The notes below the pieces were generated by a model. That model was not told the origin of the DNA. It did no database searches and saw only the letters and a program-made list of their open reading frames with translations. This document shows, one piece after another, positions 26,541 to 38,697 of a DNA stretch of 64,000 nt. Location: assembly GCA_900471525.1 (NCBI GenBank), contig UCEZ01000028.1, positions 1 through 64,000 on the forward strand, read 5' to 3'. The number at the start of each line of letters is the position of its first letter. The stretch's first letter is position 1. This DNA is from Hyphomicrobiales bacterium. GTDB taxonomy: Bacteria > Pseudomonadota > Alphaproteobacteria > Rhizobiales > Rhizobiaceae. The translations under genes and the position numbers were made by a program.

Positions 26541-27043
26541 TCGAAGCGGTTCAGAGCAACGACAAACAGCTGAAATCCGACACGCACTGGAACGGAGACG
26601 GCGAACTGGAAGTCCTGACCTTCGACCTTCATGGCGAGACCTTCGCGCTTGAAGCGACCATGGTTCAGGAAATCCTCGACCTGTTGCCGGAAACGATGGT
26701 TCCAGGCGCGATGCCCTTCGTCGGCAGCGTCATCAATTTTCGCGGCAAGGTCATTCCGTTGGCTGACATCCGGCTGGCTTTTGGCATGGAAGCGGCGGAG
26801 ACGACGATCGACAGCCGTATCATCGTCATCGAAATCGATCTCCAGGGCGAGCCGACACTGGTTGGCCTCCGAACAGACAAGGTGAATGAAGTCACCACGC
26901 TTGCCAAGACATCCAGTGAGGCGCCGCCAAGCGTCGGGATGCGGTGGCGGCCCGACTACATCAACTGCCTGGTCAAGCGGGGAGGGCAATTCATCATCCT
27001 CCCCAATCTGCAGGCGATCTTCTCGTTCAGGAAAGAAATCTAG
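26537..27043 (+). CDS. cheW: Chemotaxis coupling protein CheW (first)
   Basis: 168 residues, one CheW SH3-like pair. Typical segments: LTFDLHGETFALEATMVQEIL, PFVGSVINFRGKVIPLADIR and DKVNEVTTL. It overlaps the cheA stop by four bases. A polar 25-residue N-terminal lead precedes the domain. It links CheA to MCP tips. A second, different CheW is encoded at 30813-31313, so the arrays may have mixed couplers. Confidence 0.92.
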   Translation: MIEAVQSNDKQLKSDTHWNGDGELEVLTFDLHGETFALEATMVQEILDLLPETMVPGAMPFVGSVINFRGKVIPLADIRLAFGMEAAETTIDSRIIVIEIDLQGEPTLVGLRTDKVNEVTTLAKTSSEAPPSVGMRWRPDYINCLVKRGGQFIILPNLQAIFSFRKEI

Positions 27044-27099
27044 CGCCTCGTCCGCCCTGACGGGCATGTGGCAATGGCCTAATATTTAAGGATTCGGCA

Positions 27100-28791
27100 A
27101 TGCGATTTACCATCAAGCTCAAACTGGCCATCGCCTTCGGGTTCGTCATCGCCCTGCTGCTTGGAACGGCGGGCTACGGTATTCTCAGCCTCGGCAACCT
27201 TAACCAAACGATCGAAGATGTGCTGCAGGGGCCGGCTGCGCGACTGAAGCTGGCGCAGCAGATCAACATCTATCAGCTGCAGGCGATCCGCCAGCAGAAG
27301 AACCTTCTGGCGGCGACGACGGAAAAGGAATCGACGTCGGCGCGCACCAAGGGCGACGAGAACCGGAAGCTTTTCGATGAGACGCTGAACCAGGCAGAAG
27401 CCAAGGCGACGGAGCAGGGCAAGCCGAGATGGGCGAAACTTCGGGCGCAGTCGGTCCAGGCCAACGAGGCCGAAGACCAGATCCGCAAATTCCTCGACGC
27501 CGGCAACGTGCCTGCCGCACAGAACATTTCTGTGACGACGGCCCGGGCGAGCGCCAACGAAATGGACGCCATCCTCGACGAGATCGTCAAGCTGGAGGAG
27601 ACCCGGCTTGCGGAAGCGGGTGCCGCCGCCGATGAACTCTATCTCAGCACCCGCACGATGATGACGGTTGCTTCCGGGCTGGCAGTGCTGATCGCCATCG
27701 CTGCCGCCATCTGGATTTCGCTGACCATCAGCCGCGGCCTTCGCCGCGCAACGGCTGCCGTTGCCGACGTGGCGGACGGCGATCTGACAAAAATGGCCGA
27801 GATCACCAACAAGGATGAGATCGGTGCGCTGCTTGGCAACGTCAATGTGATGATCGAGCGTCTGCGTGGTGTGGTCGCCGATGCCCTTTCGGCTTCGGAC
27901 AATGTCTCGGCCGGTAGCCAGGAACTGTCGGCAAGCTCCGAGCAGGTCAGCCAGGGCGCGACCGAACAGGCGGCGTCCGCCGAAGAGGCCTCGGCCTCGA
28001 TGGAAGAGATGGCCGCCAACATCAAGCAGAACGCCGACAATGCCGCCCAGACGGAAAAGATTGCCCGCCAGTCGGCCAGGGACGCGGAAATGAGCGGCGA
28101 GGCCGTCACCCGCGCCGTCGGCGCGATGCGGACCATCGCCGAGAAGATTTCCATCGTGCAGGAAATCGCCCGCCAGACCGACCTTCTTGCTCTCAACGCG
28201 GCTGTGGAAGCGGCCCGCGCCGGCGAACATGGCAAGGGCTTTGCAGTCGTTGCTTCCGAGGTCCGCAAACTTGCCGAACGCAGCCAGTCGGCCGCCGCCG
28301 AAATCGGCCAGATGTCGGGGGATACGGTCAAGGCAGCAGCCGAAGCCGGCGACATGCTCAACCGCCTCGTTCCGGATATCCGCAAGACCGCTGAGTTGGT
28401 CTCTGAAATCTCCGCCGCCTGCCGCGAGCAGGATATCGGCGCCAGCCAGATCAACGAGGCGATCCAGCAGCTTGACAAGGTGACGCAACAGAATGCCAGC
28501 GCCTCCGAGCAGATGTCGGCGACATCGGAAGAGCTGGCTGCCCAAGCGGAGGAACTTCAGGCATCGATCGCCTTCTTCAAGGTGGATGCTGCAAGCCATG
28601 TCACAACCGTCAAGAAACCTCTGCCGAAAGCCGTCACCAAGGTTTCGACGACTAAGCCTGTGGCAAACCGCAAGCCGGCGGCGGCAGGCAATTCCGTTGC
28701 TTCTCAGCAGGCGCGCGCCAAGGGGTTCGCACTCGATCTTTCGATGGGTGGCCCTGACGCCCAGGATGCCGACTTCCGCGAAAGCGCGTAA
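27100..28791 (+). CDS. Methyl-accepting chemotaxis protein with 4-helix-bundle sensor
   Basis: 563 residues. N-terminal helix [19 protein letters not shown], a periplasmic helical sensor of about 160 residues (4HB_MCP type), a second helix near 185-210, HAMP ([21 protein letters not shown]), and the MA signalling hairpin with tip [21 protein letters not shown] Lys/Pro/Ala-rich linker leads to a C-terminal tail, [20 protein letters not shown] then ESA, shared almost exactly with the next MCP. There is no WxxF-type CheR/CheB pentapeptide. The signalling half is nearly identical in DNA to the next gene. Confidence 0.93.
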   Translation: MRFTIKLKLAIAFGFVIALLLGTAGYGILSLGNLNQTIEDVLQGPAARLKLAQQINIYQLQAIRQQKNLLAATTEKESTSARTKGDENRKLFDETLNQAEAKATEQGKPRWAKLRAQSVQANEAEDQIRKFLDAGNVPAAQNISVTTARASANEMDAILDEIVKLEETRLAEAGAAADELYLSTRTMMTVASGLAVLIAIAAAIWISLTISRGLRRATAAVADVADGDLTKMAEITNKDEIGALLGNVNVMIERLRGVVADALSASDNVSAGSQELSASSEQVSQGATEQAASAEEASASMEEMAANIKQNADNAAQTEKIARQSARDAEMSGEAVTRAVGAMRTIAEKISIVQEIARQTDLLALNAAVEAARAGEHGKGFAVVASEVRKLAERSQSAAAEIGQMSGDTVKAAAEAGDMLNRLVPDIRKTAELVSEISAACREQDIGASQINEAIQQLDKVTQQNASASEQMSATSEELAAQAEELQASIAFFKVDAASHVTTVKKPLPKAVTKVSTTKPVANRKPAAAGNSVASQQARAKGFALDLSMGGPDAQDADFRESA

Positions 28792-28810
28792 CCGGCTTTG
28801 GACAACATCA

Positions 28811-28859
28811 GGCGGCCCGGATCAGGGCCGCCGCAACCTCCCGCGTGTGTAGGCGCGGG
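28811..28859 (+). other. Two hairpins between the MCP genes
   Basis: The 204-bp gap between the two MCP genes has two adjacent GC-rich hairpins: GGCGGCCC (28811-28818) with 28825-28832, and CCCGCG (28840-28845) with CGCGGG (28854-28859). Neither has a T-run. They may reduce read-through or stabilise the upstream mRNA. No promoter is obvious in the remaining sequence up to 28995. Confidence 0.45.
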
Positions 28860-28995
28860 CAAAGACTCTCCGATACTCCCGGTTTCGCGGACGTGAATCA
28901 GTCACCGCACCGCCCTGCTGGCTCGGACACCCTCGCGATGGACTCCCTCCAGGGATGCCCATGTGTTTCCGACCCTAATGTGAAGGATTTTCACG

Positions 28996-30816
28996 GTGCG
29001 TATGACGATCAAACTGAAGCTTGGAATTGTGTTCGCGGTCATCATTCTGTTGACCGGTGCAATGGCTACCCTATCCATCATCAATCTCGCGTCGCTGAAT
29101 TCGGCGATAACCCAAATGGTCAACGGGTCGATTGTCGACATGAAGAATGTCGCCGACCTCGGTGCTGCCTTCAATGGAACGGTTCGCGCGGAAAAGAACG
29201 CGATCCTCAACACCAACCCGGCGCAGATCGCCGAGTTCGTAAAATCCATGAAGGATCGTCAGGGACAACTGGACGGCTTGATCACGGCGGTTTCAAACTC
29301 GGCGGATCCGGCCATTCAAACCAAAGCTGGCGAAATTCGCGCGATTTATGATCAGTATGTGCCGATTCAGCTGCGGATAGCAGAACTCGCTACCCAAAAC
29401 ACGATGGAATCGAACAATCAGGCGTCAGCCCTGACCATGGGCGAGGGGCGCGATCTGATGAACCGGGCGCTGAAAACGATCGATGAAATCAATGTCGTCG
29501 TCACTGGCAATGTCAAGAAAACGGACGAGGCGACCAACGCGCAGTATACGCAGTCGAAATTCCTGTTGATCTCCGCGACCATCGCTCTGATGCTGTTCTC
29601 TCTCGCAGCTGCCGTCTGGATCTCGTTGAACATCTCGCGTGGCCTGAAACGTGCCGTCGATCTTGCCGACGCCGTCAGCGTCGGTGACCTGAACTACGAA
29701 ATCGCCCACAAGAGCAATGACGAGATCAAGGATCTGGTCAATTCGATGCAGGTCATGACGTCCAACCTGCGTAATACGGCAAGCCTTGCCGACAGGGTTG
29801 CCGATGGCGACCTGACGGTCGAGCCGGCGCCGCTCTCGGAGAAAGACACTCTGGGTCTTGCCCTGCAGCGTATGGTCGAGCGTCTTCGCGGCGTCGTCGC
29901 CGATGCCCTTTCGGCCTCCGACAACGTTTCCGCCGGCAGCCAGGAACTCTCCGCGAGCTCGGAACAGATTTCTCAAGGCGCGACCGAGCAGGCGGCATCG
30001 GCTGAAGAAGCCTCCGCCTCGATGGAAGAGATGGCGGCCAACATCAAGCAGAACGCTGACAATGCCGCCCAGACGGAAAAGATTGCCCGCCAGTCTTCCA
30101 AGGATGCGGAAGCAAGTGGCGAGGCTGTTGCCCGTGCGGTCAACGCCATGCGGACGATCGCCGAAAAGATTGGCATCGTTCAGGAAATCGCGCGCCAAAC
30201 CGATTTGCTCGCACTAAACGCCGCCGTGGAAGCCGCGCGCGCCGGAGAACATGGCAAGGGATTTGCGGTCGTCGCTTCCGAAGTCCGCAAGCTGGCCGAA
30301 CGCAGCCAGTCGGCCGCCGCCGAAATCGGCCAGATGTCCGGCGATACCGTCAAGGCCGCGGCCGAAGCCGGCGACATGCTCAACCGCCTGGTGCCGGATA
30401 TCCGCAAGACCGCTGAGTTGGTCTCTGAAATCTCCGCCGCCTGCCGCGAACAGGATATTGGCGCCGGCCAGATCAACGAAGCGATCCAACAGCTCGACAA
30501 GGTGACCCAGCAGAATGCGGGCGCTTCCGAGCAGATGTCGGCGACCTCGGAAGAACTGGCCGCCCAGGCAGAGGAATTGCAGGCATCGATCGCCTTCTTC
30601 AGGGTTGATGGTGCAGGCGTCCGTCTTTCCTCGAAGAAACAGCCGTTGAAGCCCGCGGCCCGCGTCGTCGGCAATGCCGCACCCGCACGCAAGGTGCAAC
30701 CGGCAACATCCTTCAACAGTGTCTCCGCACAACAGGCCCGCGCCAAGGGGTTTGCTCTCGATCTGTCGATGGGCGGACCGGATGCCGCGGACGCCGATTT
30801 CCGGGAAAGTGCATGA
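28996..30816 (+). CDS. Methyl-accepting chemotaxis protein with 4-helix-bundle sensor
   Basis: 606 residues. The start is a GTG with AAGGA eight bases upstream; the resulting MRMTIKLKL matches the MRFTIKLKL start of the previous MCP. Organisation: membrane helix 1, about 160-residue periplasmic helical sensor (includes [19 protein letters not shown]), helix 2 ([20 protein letters not shown]), a longer HAMP region with a second HAMP-like repeat ([21 protein letters not shown]), MA hairpin with tip [20 protein letters not shown], and the shared C-terminal tail ending DFRESA. The sensor differs from its neighbour's, so ligands probably differ while signalling output is the same. Confidence 0.93.
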   Translation: MRMTIKLKLGIVFAVIILLTGAMATLSIINLASLNSAITQMVNGSIVDMKNVADLGAAFNGTVRAEKNAILNTNPAQIAEFVKSMKDRQGQLDGLITAVSNSADPAIQTKAGEIRAIYDQYVPIQLRIAELATQNTMESNNQASALTMGEGRDLMNRALKTIDEINVVVTGNVKKTDEATNAQYTQSKFLLISATIALMLFSLAAAVWISLNISRGLKRAVDLADAVSVGDLNYEIAHKSNDEIKDLVNSMQVMTSNLRNTASLADRVADGDLTVEPAPLSEKDTLGLALQRMVERLRGVVADALSASDNVSAGSQELSASSEQISQGATEQAASAEEASASMEEMAANIKQNADNAAQTEKIARQSSKDAEASGEAVARAVNAMRTIAEKIGIVQEIARQTDLLALNAAVEAARAGEHGKGFAVVASEVRKLAERSQSAAAEIGQMSGDTVKAAAEAGDMLNRLVPDIRKTAELVSEISAACREQDIGAGQINEAIQQLDKVTQQNAGASEQMSATSEELAAQAEELQASIAFFRVDGAGVRLSSKKQPLKPAARVVGNAAPARKVQPATSFNSVSAQQARAKGFALDLSMGGPDAADADFRESA

Positions 30817-31313
30817 TCATGGCAACATCGTCGCTTGAATCACAGTTCGTCACCTTCAGCCTCGGCGAGGAGGTCTTCGCCGTCCCCGTCGAGGTGGTCC
30901 GGGAAATCCTCGATTATGAAGAAGCCTTCAAGATCCCGAACGGCCCTGACTATCTGCTCGGCCTGCGCGACGTGCGCGGGCAGGGCGTGCCAACGATCGA
31001 CCTCAGGCTGAAGCTCGGTCTGTCGAAGACCGTGCCGACGCCGCATACGCGGGTACTCGTCATGGATATCCCGCTTGAAAATCGGACACTGTCGCTCGGC
31101 CTCGTCGCCGACCGGGTGTTCGAGGTGACGCCGTTCCGGCGCGACCAGATCGAGGCCGCGCCGGATATCGGCATCCGTTGGCGCTCGGGCTATATCGCCG
31201 GTGTGGTGCGTCGGGAAGGCGGGTTCGTCGTGATCATCGATCTCGCCAGCCTGCTTTCAAGAGAAGAGACGGCCTTGCTCACCCCGTCCGGTGCTGCTGG
31301 GCACGCTGCCTGA
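30813..31313 (+). CDS. cheW: Chemotaxis coupling protein CheW (second)
   Basis: 166 residues with CheW motifs [41 protein letters not shown] and VADRVFEVT. It overlaps the preceding MCP gene by four bases. It differs clearly from the first CheW and carries an Ala/Gly-rich C-terminal tail. It probably couples the same CheA to a subset of receptors. Confidence 0.92.
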   Translation: MIMATSSLESQFVTFSLGEEVFAVPVEVVREILDYEEAFKIPNGPDYLLGLRDVRGQGVPTIDLRLKLGLSKTVPTPHTRVLVMDIPLENRTLSLGLVADRVFEVTPFRRDQIEAAPDIGIRWRSGYIAGVVRREGGFVVIIDLASLLSREETALLTPSGAAGHAA

Positions 31314-31323
31314 GGTCTTTTGC

Positions 31324-32178
31324 ATGAATGTTGTCGTCCGCCAGACGCAGTCGCTTTCCGATCATATCAGCAAGCGCAATTTCGATCGCCTCGCGCGTTT
31401 CATCTATGACTATAGCGGCATCAAGATGCCTCACAGCAAGCTGACCATGCTCGAGGGACGCCTTCGCCGGCGTCTCCGTGCAACCAATATCGGCAGCTTC
31501 GACGATTATTGCGATTTCCTGTTCAACGAGAACGGGATCGAGCAGGAAGCCGTCTACCTAATCGATGCGGTCACGACGAACAAGACGGATTTCTTTCGCG
31601 AATCCAAGCATTTCGATTTCATGCGCGATGTTTCCCTGCCGACGCTTCTAGACAAGGGACATCACAATCTCCGGCTTTGGAGCTCTGCCTGCTCGACAGG
31701 CGCCGAGCCCTATACCATTGCCATGGTGATGGCGGAGTTCGCCGAAGGGCGTTCGGATATCGATTATTCGATCCTCGCCACCGACCTCAGCACAGAGGTT
31801 CTGCAGGTTGCCCGACAAGGCATCTATGCCGATGACATCATCGAGCCGGTGCCCGCGGCGCTGCGCAAGAAATATGTGATGACGGCCAAGCAGCAGGGAC
31901 GGCGCGAGGTTCGCATCTCGTCGAAATTGCGGTCCCGGGTCGGTTTCGGCCGGATGAACCTGATGGATGCGAAATATCCGGTCGGCAATCCCATGCACAT
32001 CATCTTCTGCCGCAATGTGTTGATCTATTTCGACAAGCCGACGCAATCGGATGTCCTGACACGGCTGTGCGATTGCCTCTTGCCCGGCGGTTACATGTTC
32101 ATCGGCCATTCCGAATCCATCACCGGCATTGATCTGCCGCTGAAGCAGGTCTCCAACACGGTTTTTCAGCGTACATGA
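31324..32178 (+). CDS. cheR: Chemotaxis methyltransferase CheR
   Basis: 284 residues. The N-terminal CheR domain (FDRLARFIYDYSGIKM, RLRRRLRA) precedes the S-adenosylmethionine-binding domain with LRLWSSACSTGAEPYTIAMV, ILATDLSTEVL and IIFCRNVLIYF. I start it at the ATG at 31324, which has GAGGT (31312-31316) upstream; an earlier in-frame start lies inside cheW. It methylates MCP glutamates for adaptation, opposed by the CheB encoded next. Confidence 0.94.
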   Translation: MNVVVRQTQSLSDHISKRNFDRLARFIYDYSGIKMPHSKLTMLEGRLRRRLRATNIGSFDDYCDFLFNENGIEQEAVYLIDAVTTNKTDFFRESKHFDFMRDVSLPTLLDKGHHNLRLWSSACSTGAEPYTIAMVMAEFAEGRSDIDYSILATDLSTEVLQVARQGIYADDIIEPVPAALRKKYVMTAKQQGRREVRISSKLRSRVGFGRMNLMDAKYPVGNPMHIIFCRNVLIYFDKPTQSDVLTRLCDCLLPGGYMFIGHSESITGIDLPLKQVSNTVFQRT

Positions 32179-32229
32179 TCCGCACTCCCGGAATGTCCTT
32201 CCGGTCATCCTTCGAAAAGACAGGTCAAT

Positions 32230-33324
32230 ATGGGAAAGAAAGTCCGCGTTCTGATCATCGACGATAGCGCCAGCGTCCGTCAGACCCTGACGGCGGTGCT
32301 GCAGCAGGATCCCGATATCGAGGTGATGGGCGCGGCATCCGACCCCTTCATGGCGGCGCGCAGGATCGCCGAGGATGTTCCGGACGTCATCACGCTCGAT
32401 GTGGAAATGCCGCGCATGGACGGCATCACCTTCCTGCGCAAGCTGATGGCGCAGCACCCGATTCCGGTGGTGATGTGTTCGTCGTTGACGGAAGCCGGAT
32501 CGGAAACATTGCTTCAGGCGCTGGAAGCCGGTGCCGTCGATATCATCCTGAAGCCGAAGATCGGTGCTGCCGATCACTTGGCGGAAAGCGGTATGCGCAT
32601 TCGTGAGGTCGTCAAGAGCGCCGCCCAGGCAAGGGTTACCGGCGTTCGCCGCCCATCTGCCCGTAAGTCGGTTGGGGTATCAAATCCGAATGCGAAACTG
32701 ACTGCTGACGCCATGCTACCGCCGCCTACCGGCCGGGCGATGGCAAAGACCACCGAGATGGTCGTCTGCGTCGGCGCGTCCACCGGTGGAACCGAGGCGT
32801 TGAGAGAGATGCTGGAAGCGCTGCCCGCCAATGCGCCGGGCATCGTCATTGTCCAGCATATGCCGGAAAAATTCACAGCAGCCTTTGCCAAGCGACTGAA
32901 CAGTCTCTGCGAAGTTGAAGTTAAGGAGGCCGTTGATGGTGATCCTGTGCTGCGCGGCCATGTGCTGATCGCCCCGGGCGATCAGCACATGCTCTTGGAG
33001 CGGCAGGGCGCACGCTATTATGTGTCGGTCAAGACCGGCCCGCTGGTCTCGCGCCATCGCCCGTCGGTCGATGTCCTCTTCCGTTCGGCGGCCCGCGCCG
33101 CCGGCGGCAACGCCATGGGTGTCATCATGACCGGCATGGGCGATGACGGCGCACGCGGCATGGAGGAAATGAAACAGGCCGGCGCCTTCACAGTGGCGCA
33201 GGATGAGGCGACCTCGATCGTTTTTGGCATGCCGAAGGAGGCGATTGCCCGCGGCGGCGTCGACCGTGTCGTGCCGCTCGACCAGATTGCCCGTGAGATT
33301 TTGATGGCGCAATCGCGGTTTTGA
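32230..33324 (+). CDS. cheB: Chemotaxis protein-glutamate methylesterase CheB
   Basis: 364 residues. An N-terminal receiver with D11 D12 and phospho-acceptor D57 ([12 protein letters not shown]), a Lys in IILKPKIG and a linker to the methylesterase domain. Catalytic Ser is in [10 protein letters not shown], His in [10 protein letters not shown] and Asp in GMGDDGARG. It removes methyl groups from, and may deamidate, MCPs. It is the last gene of the che operon; a large palindromic repeat follows. Confidence 0.95.
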   Translation: MGKKVRVLIIDDSASVRQTLTAVLQQDPDIEVMGAASDPFMAARRIAEDVPDVITLDVEMPRMDGITFLRKLMAQHPIPVVMCSSLTEAGSETLLQALEAGAVDIILKPKIGAADHLAESGMRIREVVKSAAQARVTGVRRPSARKSVGVSNPNAKLTADAMLPPPTGRAMAKTTEMVVCVGASTGGTEALREMLEALPANAPGIVIVQHMPEKFTAAFAKRLNSLCEVEVKEAVDGDPVLRGHVLIAPGDQHMLLERQGARYYVSVKTGPLVSRHRPSVDVLFRSAARAAGGNAMGVIMTGMGDDGARGMEEMKQAGAFTVAQDEATSIVFGMPKEAIARGGVDRVVPLDQIAREILMAQSRF

Positions 33325-33366
33325 GGGCTGTTCGTGAAATGGGTCGAAATCTGGCGTTCGGGGAAA

Positions 33367-33502
33367 CTTACCCCCCTCTGTCGGCGACGCCGACATCTCC
33401 CCCACAAGGGGGGAGATGAACCGCTAGCTTCGAGCATATAAGGGAAAAGAATGATCTCCCTCCTTGTGGGGGAGATGTCACGCAGTGACAGAGGGGGGTA
33501 AG
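33367..33502. repeat. Palindromic intergenic element between cheB and the DUF993 gene
   Basis: A 136-bp inverted repeat. Outer arms CTTACCCCCCTCTGTC (33367-33382) and 33487-33502 are perfectly complementary over 16 bp. Inner arms 33393-33409 and 33462-33478 match over 17 bp, and the left side also folds into its own hairpin (33395-33417). Such elements are abundant between genes in Rhizobiaceae. Here it separates two convergent genes and could serve as a two-way terminator. Confidence 0.8.
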
Positions 33503-33532
33503 CGTCCGCAAACTCGGAATCCCCCGAAACCC

Positions 33533-34696
33533 TCAAACCCCCTGTGTCACCAGGAAAGCCTTCATCCGCTCAACCGCCATATCCGGCATATCCAGAACAT
33601 TGGCCTTGTCGGCCAGGCGGAAGATGTCGGCGTAGTGCAATACGCCGCGGGCCGATTGCATGCCGGCCGGCATGGTGAAATGCCGCTGATGGCCGTTCAG
33701 CCAGGCCAGGAAGACGACACCCGCCTTGTAATATTGCGTCGGCGTTTCGAAGATTTTTCGCGACAGGGGCACGGTCGGCTCGATGATCGCGCGGAAGGTG
33801 GCGACATCGCCTGATGCCAGTGAGGCCAGCGCCTTTGACGCGGATGGCGCGACAGCGTCGAAAATGCCGAGCAGGGCGTGGCTGTATTTCTGTCCATCGC
33901 CTTCGATCAGTTCAGCATAGTTGAAATCGTCGCCGGTGAAGCAGAGAACCCCGTCGGGCAGGCGGTTTCGCAGGGCGACTTCGCAGGCATTGTCGAGCAG
34001 CGAGATCTTGATGCCTTCGACCTTCGCCTTGTTTTCCTCGATGATCGACAGGACCGTTTCAAGCGCCGTTTCGAAGTTTTCAGAGCCCCAATACCCTTTC
34101 AGCTGCGGATCGAACATGTCGCCGAGCCAGTGCAGGACCACCTTATCCTTGGTCTGCGACAGGATGCGGCCATAGACCTTGCGATAGTCGTCCGGCGATG
34201 CGGCGATGCCGGCGAGCGCACGGCTTGCCATCATGATCGAGCGCCCGCCCTCCTTTTCGACGAAGCCTATCTGTGTTTCGTAGGCGCGGATGACGTCGTC
34301 GAGCGAGCGGGTATCGGCGGGTGAAAGATGGTCGGTACCGGCGCCGCAGGCAAGATCTGCGCCCGGCACGGTGCGAGCCTCGGCCAGCGATCGGCGGATC
34401 AGTTCCTGGGCGCCAGCCCAATCGAGACCCATGCCGCGCTGCGACGTATCCATCGCTTCGGCGATCTTGAAGCCCAGTGCCCAGAGATGATGCCGGAACG
34501 CCATCGTCCTTTCCCAATCGACCGCAGGACGTCCCCACGGGTCGAGATCACGCAAAGGGTCGGAGACCACATGCGCAGCCGCATAGGCGATCCGATTGAA
34601 AACGGGGACGGTTTGCGGCCGGGTGATCGGCGTTCCCGTCAAGCGGTAAAGCTCAAGCGAACCATCGGCGCGCGGCAGCGGCAGGGTGGCGGACAT
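33533..34696 (-). CDS. DUF993 / dihydrodipicolinate-synthase-like protein
   Basis: 387 residues, a family of unknown function (DUF993) related to the DapA/N-acetylneuraminate lyase TIM barrels. Candidate Schiff-base Lys is in VEGIKISLLDNA, preceded by KVVLHWLGDMFDPQLKGYWG. I start it at the ATG at 34696 because AAGGAGGAG precedes it. If catalytic, it would do aldol cleavage or condensation with a ketoacid such as pyruvate. It is divergent from a LacI regulator and sugar-acid-like enzymes, and shares their control region. No function has been assigned that I know of. Confidence 0.85.
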   Translation of the reverse strand: MSATLPLPRADGSLELYRLTGTPITRPQTVPVFNRIAYAAAHVVSDPLRDLDPWGRPAVDWERTMAFRHHLWALGFKIAEAMDTSQRGMGLDWAGAQELIRRSLAEARTVPGADLACGAGTDHLSPADTRSLDDVIRAYETQIGFVEKEGGRSIMMASRALAGIAASPDDYRKVYGRILSQTKDKVVLHWLGDMFDPQLKGYWGSENFETALETVLSIIEENKAKVEGIKISLLDNACEVALRNRLPDGVLCFTGDDFNYAELIEGDGQKYSHALLGIFDAVAPSASKALASLASGDVATFRAIIEPTVPLSRKIFETPTQYYKAGVVFLAWLNGHQRHFTMPAGMQSARGVLHYADIFRLADKANVLDMPDMAVERMKAFLVTQGV

Positions 34697-35027
34697 GCAG
34701 GCTCCTCCTTGGATACTGCAAGCCAAATAATTTAGATCGTTCCAAATTTCAAGAAATTTTTTAGCCTGAATCTGATGCGGTAACACATTCAGATGGCAAT
34801 ATCACAGTCTGTCGGCATGCTTATCGGCACACACGGCGAAACCGTATTTTACGATATTTCTATGAAAATAAACGATATTTTTGCCTCTGAAGCCGATCCT
34901 CATGTTCGTACAGTTACGACCACCTCAGGCGCGACGTATTTTTCTCGAAATGCGCTTGACAAAATTGGAACGTTCCAATTATCTTGCGGCAAGTGCTGAG
35001 GCAAGGAGACCTCGCCGGGAGGAAAAT
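34697..35027. other. Divergent control region between DUF993 and LacI genes
   Basis: 331 bp without a convincing gene. It holds the regulator promoter and operator (34956-34984) and a half-matching site GATCGTTCCAAATTT (about 34737-34751) near the DUF993 start that shares GTTCCAA with the main palindrome. The 34790-34900 part is AT-rich with ACGATATTT occurring twice; I cannot assign it a role. Confidence 0.5.
34956..34984 (+). promoter_or_regulatory. Sigma70-type promoter with LacI-type operator in the spacer
   Basis: TTGACA (34956-34961), a 17-bp spacer, then TTATCT (34979-34984). The perfect 18-bp palindrome AATTGGAACGTTCCAATT (34963-34980) occupies the spacer, with the central CG typical of LacI-family operators. 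A bound repressor would exclude RNA polymerase, so the LacI gene and its operon are very probably self-repressed. Confidence 0.85.
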
Positions 35028-37075
<2,048 letters not shown>

Positions 37076-37083
37076 GCATTTCC

Positions 37084-38697
37084 ATGAGCAAGCACATCAC
37101 CCCGGCTGAGGCAGCCTCCCTGATCCCCGATGGAGCGACCGTATCCGTGTCGTCGTCGAGTGGGCTTGGTTGTCCGGACCTGATGCTGAAAGCTATCGGC
37201 GAACGCTTTGACGCGACAGGCCATCCGCGCGACCTGACGACGCTGCATCCGATCGCCGCCGGCGATATGAGCGGCATCAAGGGTGTGGATTACATCGCCA
37301 AGAAGGGGCTCCTGAAAAGGATCATCGGCGGCTCCTATCCGTCCGGCCCTTCGACATCCGAGCCGCCGCTGATCTGGCAGATGATCGGCAGCGACGAGGT
37401 TGCCGCCTACAATATCCCGTCAGGCGTGCTGTTCGACATGCACCGTGAAGCCGCCGCCAAGCGTCCCGGCGTTCTGACGAAAATCGGTCTCGACACCTTT
37501 GTTGATCCGTCGCGCCAGGGCTGTGCGATGAACGCGTCTGCCGCGGCCGAACCGGTCGTCAAGAAGATGGAGTTCGAGGGCGAGGACTGGCTGTACTTCA
37601 AGGCAATCGTGCCGCAGGTGGCGATCATCCGGGCAACGACGGCCGATGAGCGCGGCAACCTGACCTATGAGCATGAGGGCGCCTATCTCGGCGGCCTCGA
37701 CCAGGCGCTCGCCGCCCGCAACAACGGCGGCATCGTCATCGCGCAGGTCAAGCGCATCACCAAGTCCGGTTCGCTGAAGCCACACGATGTGCGCGTTCCC
37801 GGCATGCTGGTGGATTACGTTGTTGTCGATCCCGACCAGAAGCAGACGACGCTGACCGATTACGACCCGGCCATCTCCGGCGAGATCTTCCGTCCGCTCG
37901 ACAGTTTCCGCGTGCCGGAGTTCAACATCCAGAAGGTCATTGCCCGTCGGGTCGCGCAGGAGCTTGAGGGCGGCTCTTGCGTCAATCTCGGCTTTGGCAT
38001 CTCGGCCAATGTGCCGCGCATCCTGCTCGAAGAAGGCCTGCATGGCTCGGTCACCTGGGTGATCGAACAGGGTGCTGTCGGTGGCGTGCCGCTGCTCGAT
38101 TTCGCTTTCGGCTGTGCGTCGAACGCCGATGCCTTCATGCCGTCGCCCTATCAGTTCACCTATTTTCAGGGCGCCGGTTTCGATGCCTCGCTCCTGTCCT
38201 TCCTCGAAATCGACAAGTCCGGCTCAGTCAATGTCTCGAAGCTTTCCTTCCGGCCACATGTGACGGCGGGGGCCGGCGGCTTCGTCGATATTACCGCGCG
38301 GGCGAAGAAGATCGTCTTCTCCGGCATGTTCAATGCCGGGGCGAAGCTCTCGATGGCCGACAGCAAGCTGGTGATCGAGAAGGAGGGCAAGCTGAAGAAG
38401 CTGGTCAACGAGGTCGAGCACGTCACCTTCTCCGGCCGCCGCGCCGTCGAGCAGGGGCAGGACATCACCTATGTCACCGAGCGCTGCGTGATGAAGCTGA
38501 CGCCGCAAGGCATCATGCTCACCGAAATCGCTCCAGGTATCGATCTGCAGACGCATATTCTCGACCAGTCGGAATTCCCGCTGATCGTGTCCGACAAGCT
38601 GAAGGTCATGGATGCAGCACTGTTCCATGAGGCGCCAATCGGCTTGACGCTGCCGGAAAAGCCGATCCGGACGCTGGAAGGAGCGGCGCATGGCTGA
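37084..38697 (+). CDS. Acyl-CoA:acetate/3-ketoacid CoA-transferase (class I, fused subunits)
   Basis: 537 residues with both alpha and beta halves in one chain, as in YdiF-type transferases. The N-terminal half has PDGATVSVSSSSGLGCP and the second half NLGFGISANVPRI followed by VTWVIEQGAVGGVP, where the Glu of EQG is the expected CoA-thioester nucleophile. A TTG at 37072 overlapping the previous stop is an alternative start. It would activate a carboxylic acid intermediate as its CoA ester in the cytoplasm, between the dehydrogenase and the hydratase genes. Confidence 0.9.
   Translation: MSKHITPAEAASLIPDGATVSVSSSSGLGCPDLMLKAIGERFDATGHPRDLTTLHPIAAGDMSGIKGVDYIAKKGLLKRIIGGSYPSGPSTSEPPLIWQMIGSDEVAAYNIPSGVLFDMHREAAAKRPGVLTKIGLDTFVDPSRQGCAMNASAAAEPVVKKMEFEGEDWLYFKAIVPQVAIIRATTADERGNLTYEHEGAYLGGLDQALAARNNGGIVIAQVKRITKSGSLKPHDVRVPGMLVDYVVVDPDQKQTTLTDYDPAISGEIFRPLDSFRVPEFNIQKVIARRVAQELEGGSCVNLGFGISANVPRILLEEGLHGSVTWVIEQGAVGGVPLLDFAFGCASNADAFMPSPYQFTYFQGAGFDASLLSFLEIDKSGSVNVSKLSFRPHVTAGAGGFVDITARAKKIVFSGMFNAGAKLSMADSKLVIEKEGKLKKLVNEVEHVTFSGRRAVEQGQDITYVTERCVMKLTPQGIMLTEIAPGIDLQTHILDQSEFPLIVSDKLKVMDAALFHEAPIGLTLPEKPIRTLEGAAHG

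Noticed and set aside
27850-30602. The long direct DNA repeat as a mobile element
   Set aside because: It is confined to the coding sequence of two homologous MCP signalling domains, with no transposase, terminal repeats or target duplication.
34793-34999. Small plus-strand frame of 68 residues in the DUF993/LacI control region
   Set aside because: It runs through the promoter and operator of the LacI gene and has no convincing ribosome binding site or conserved look.
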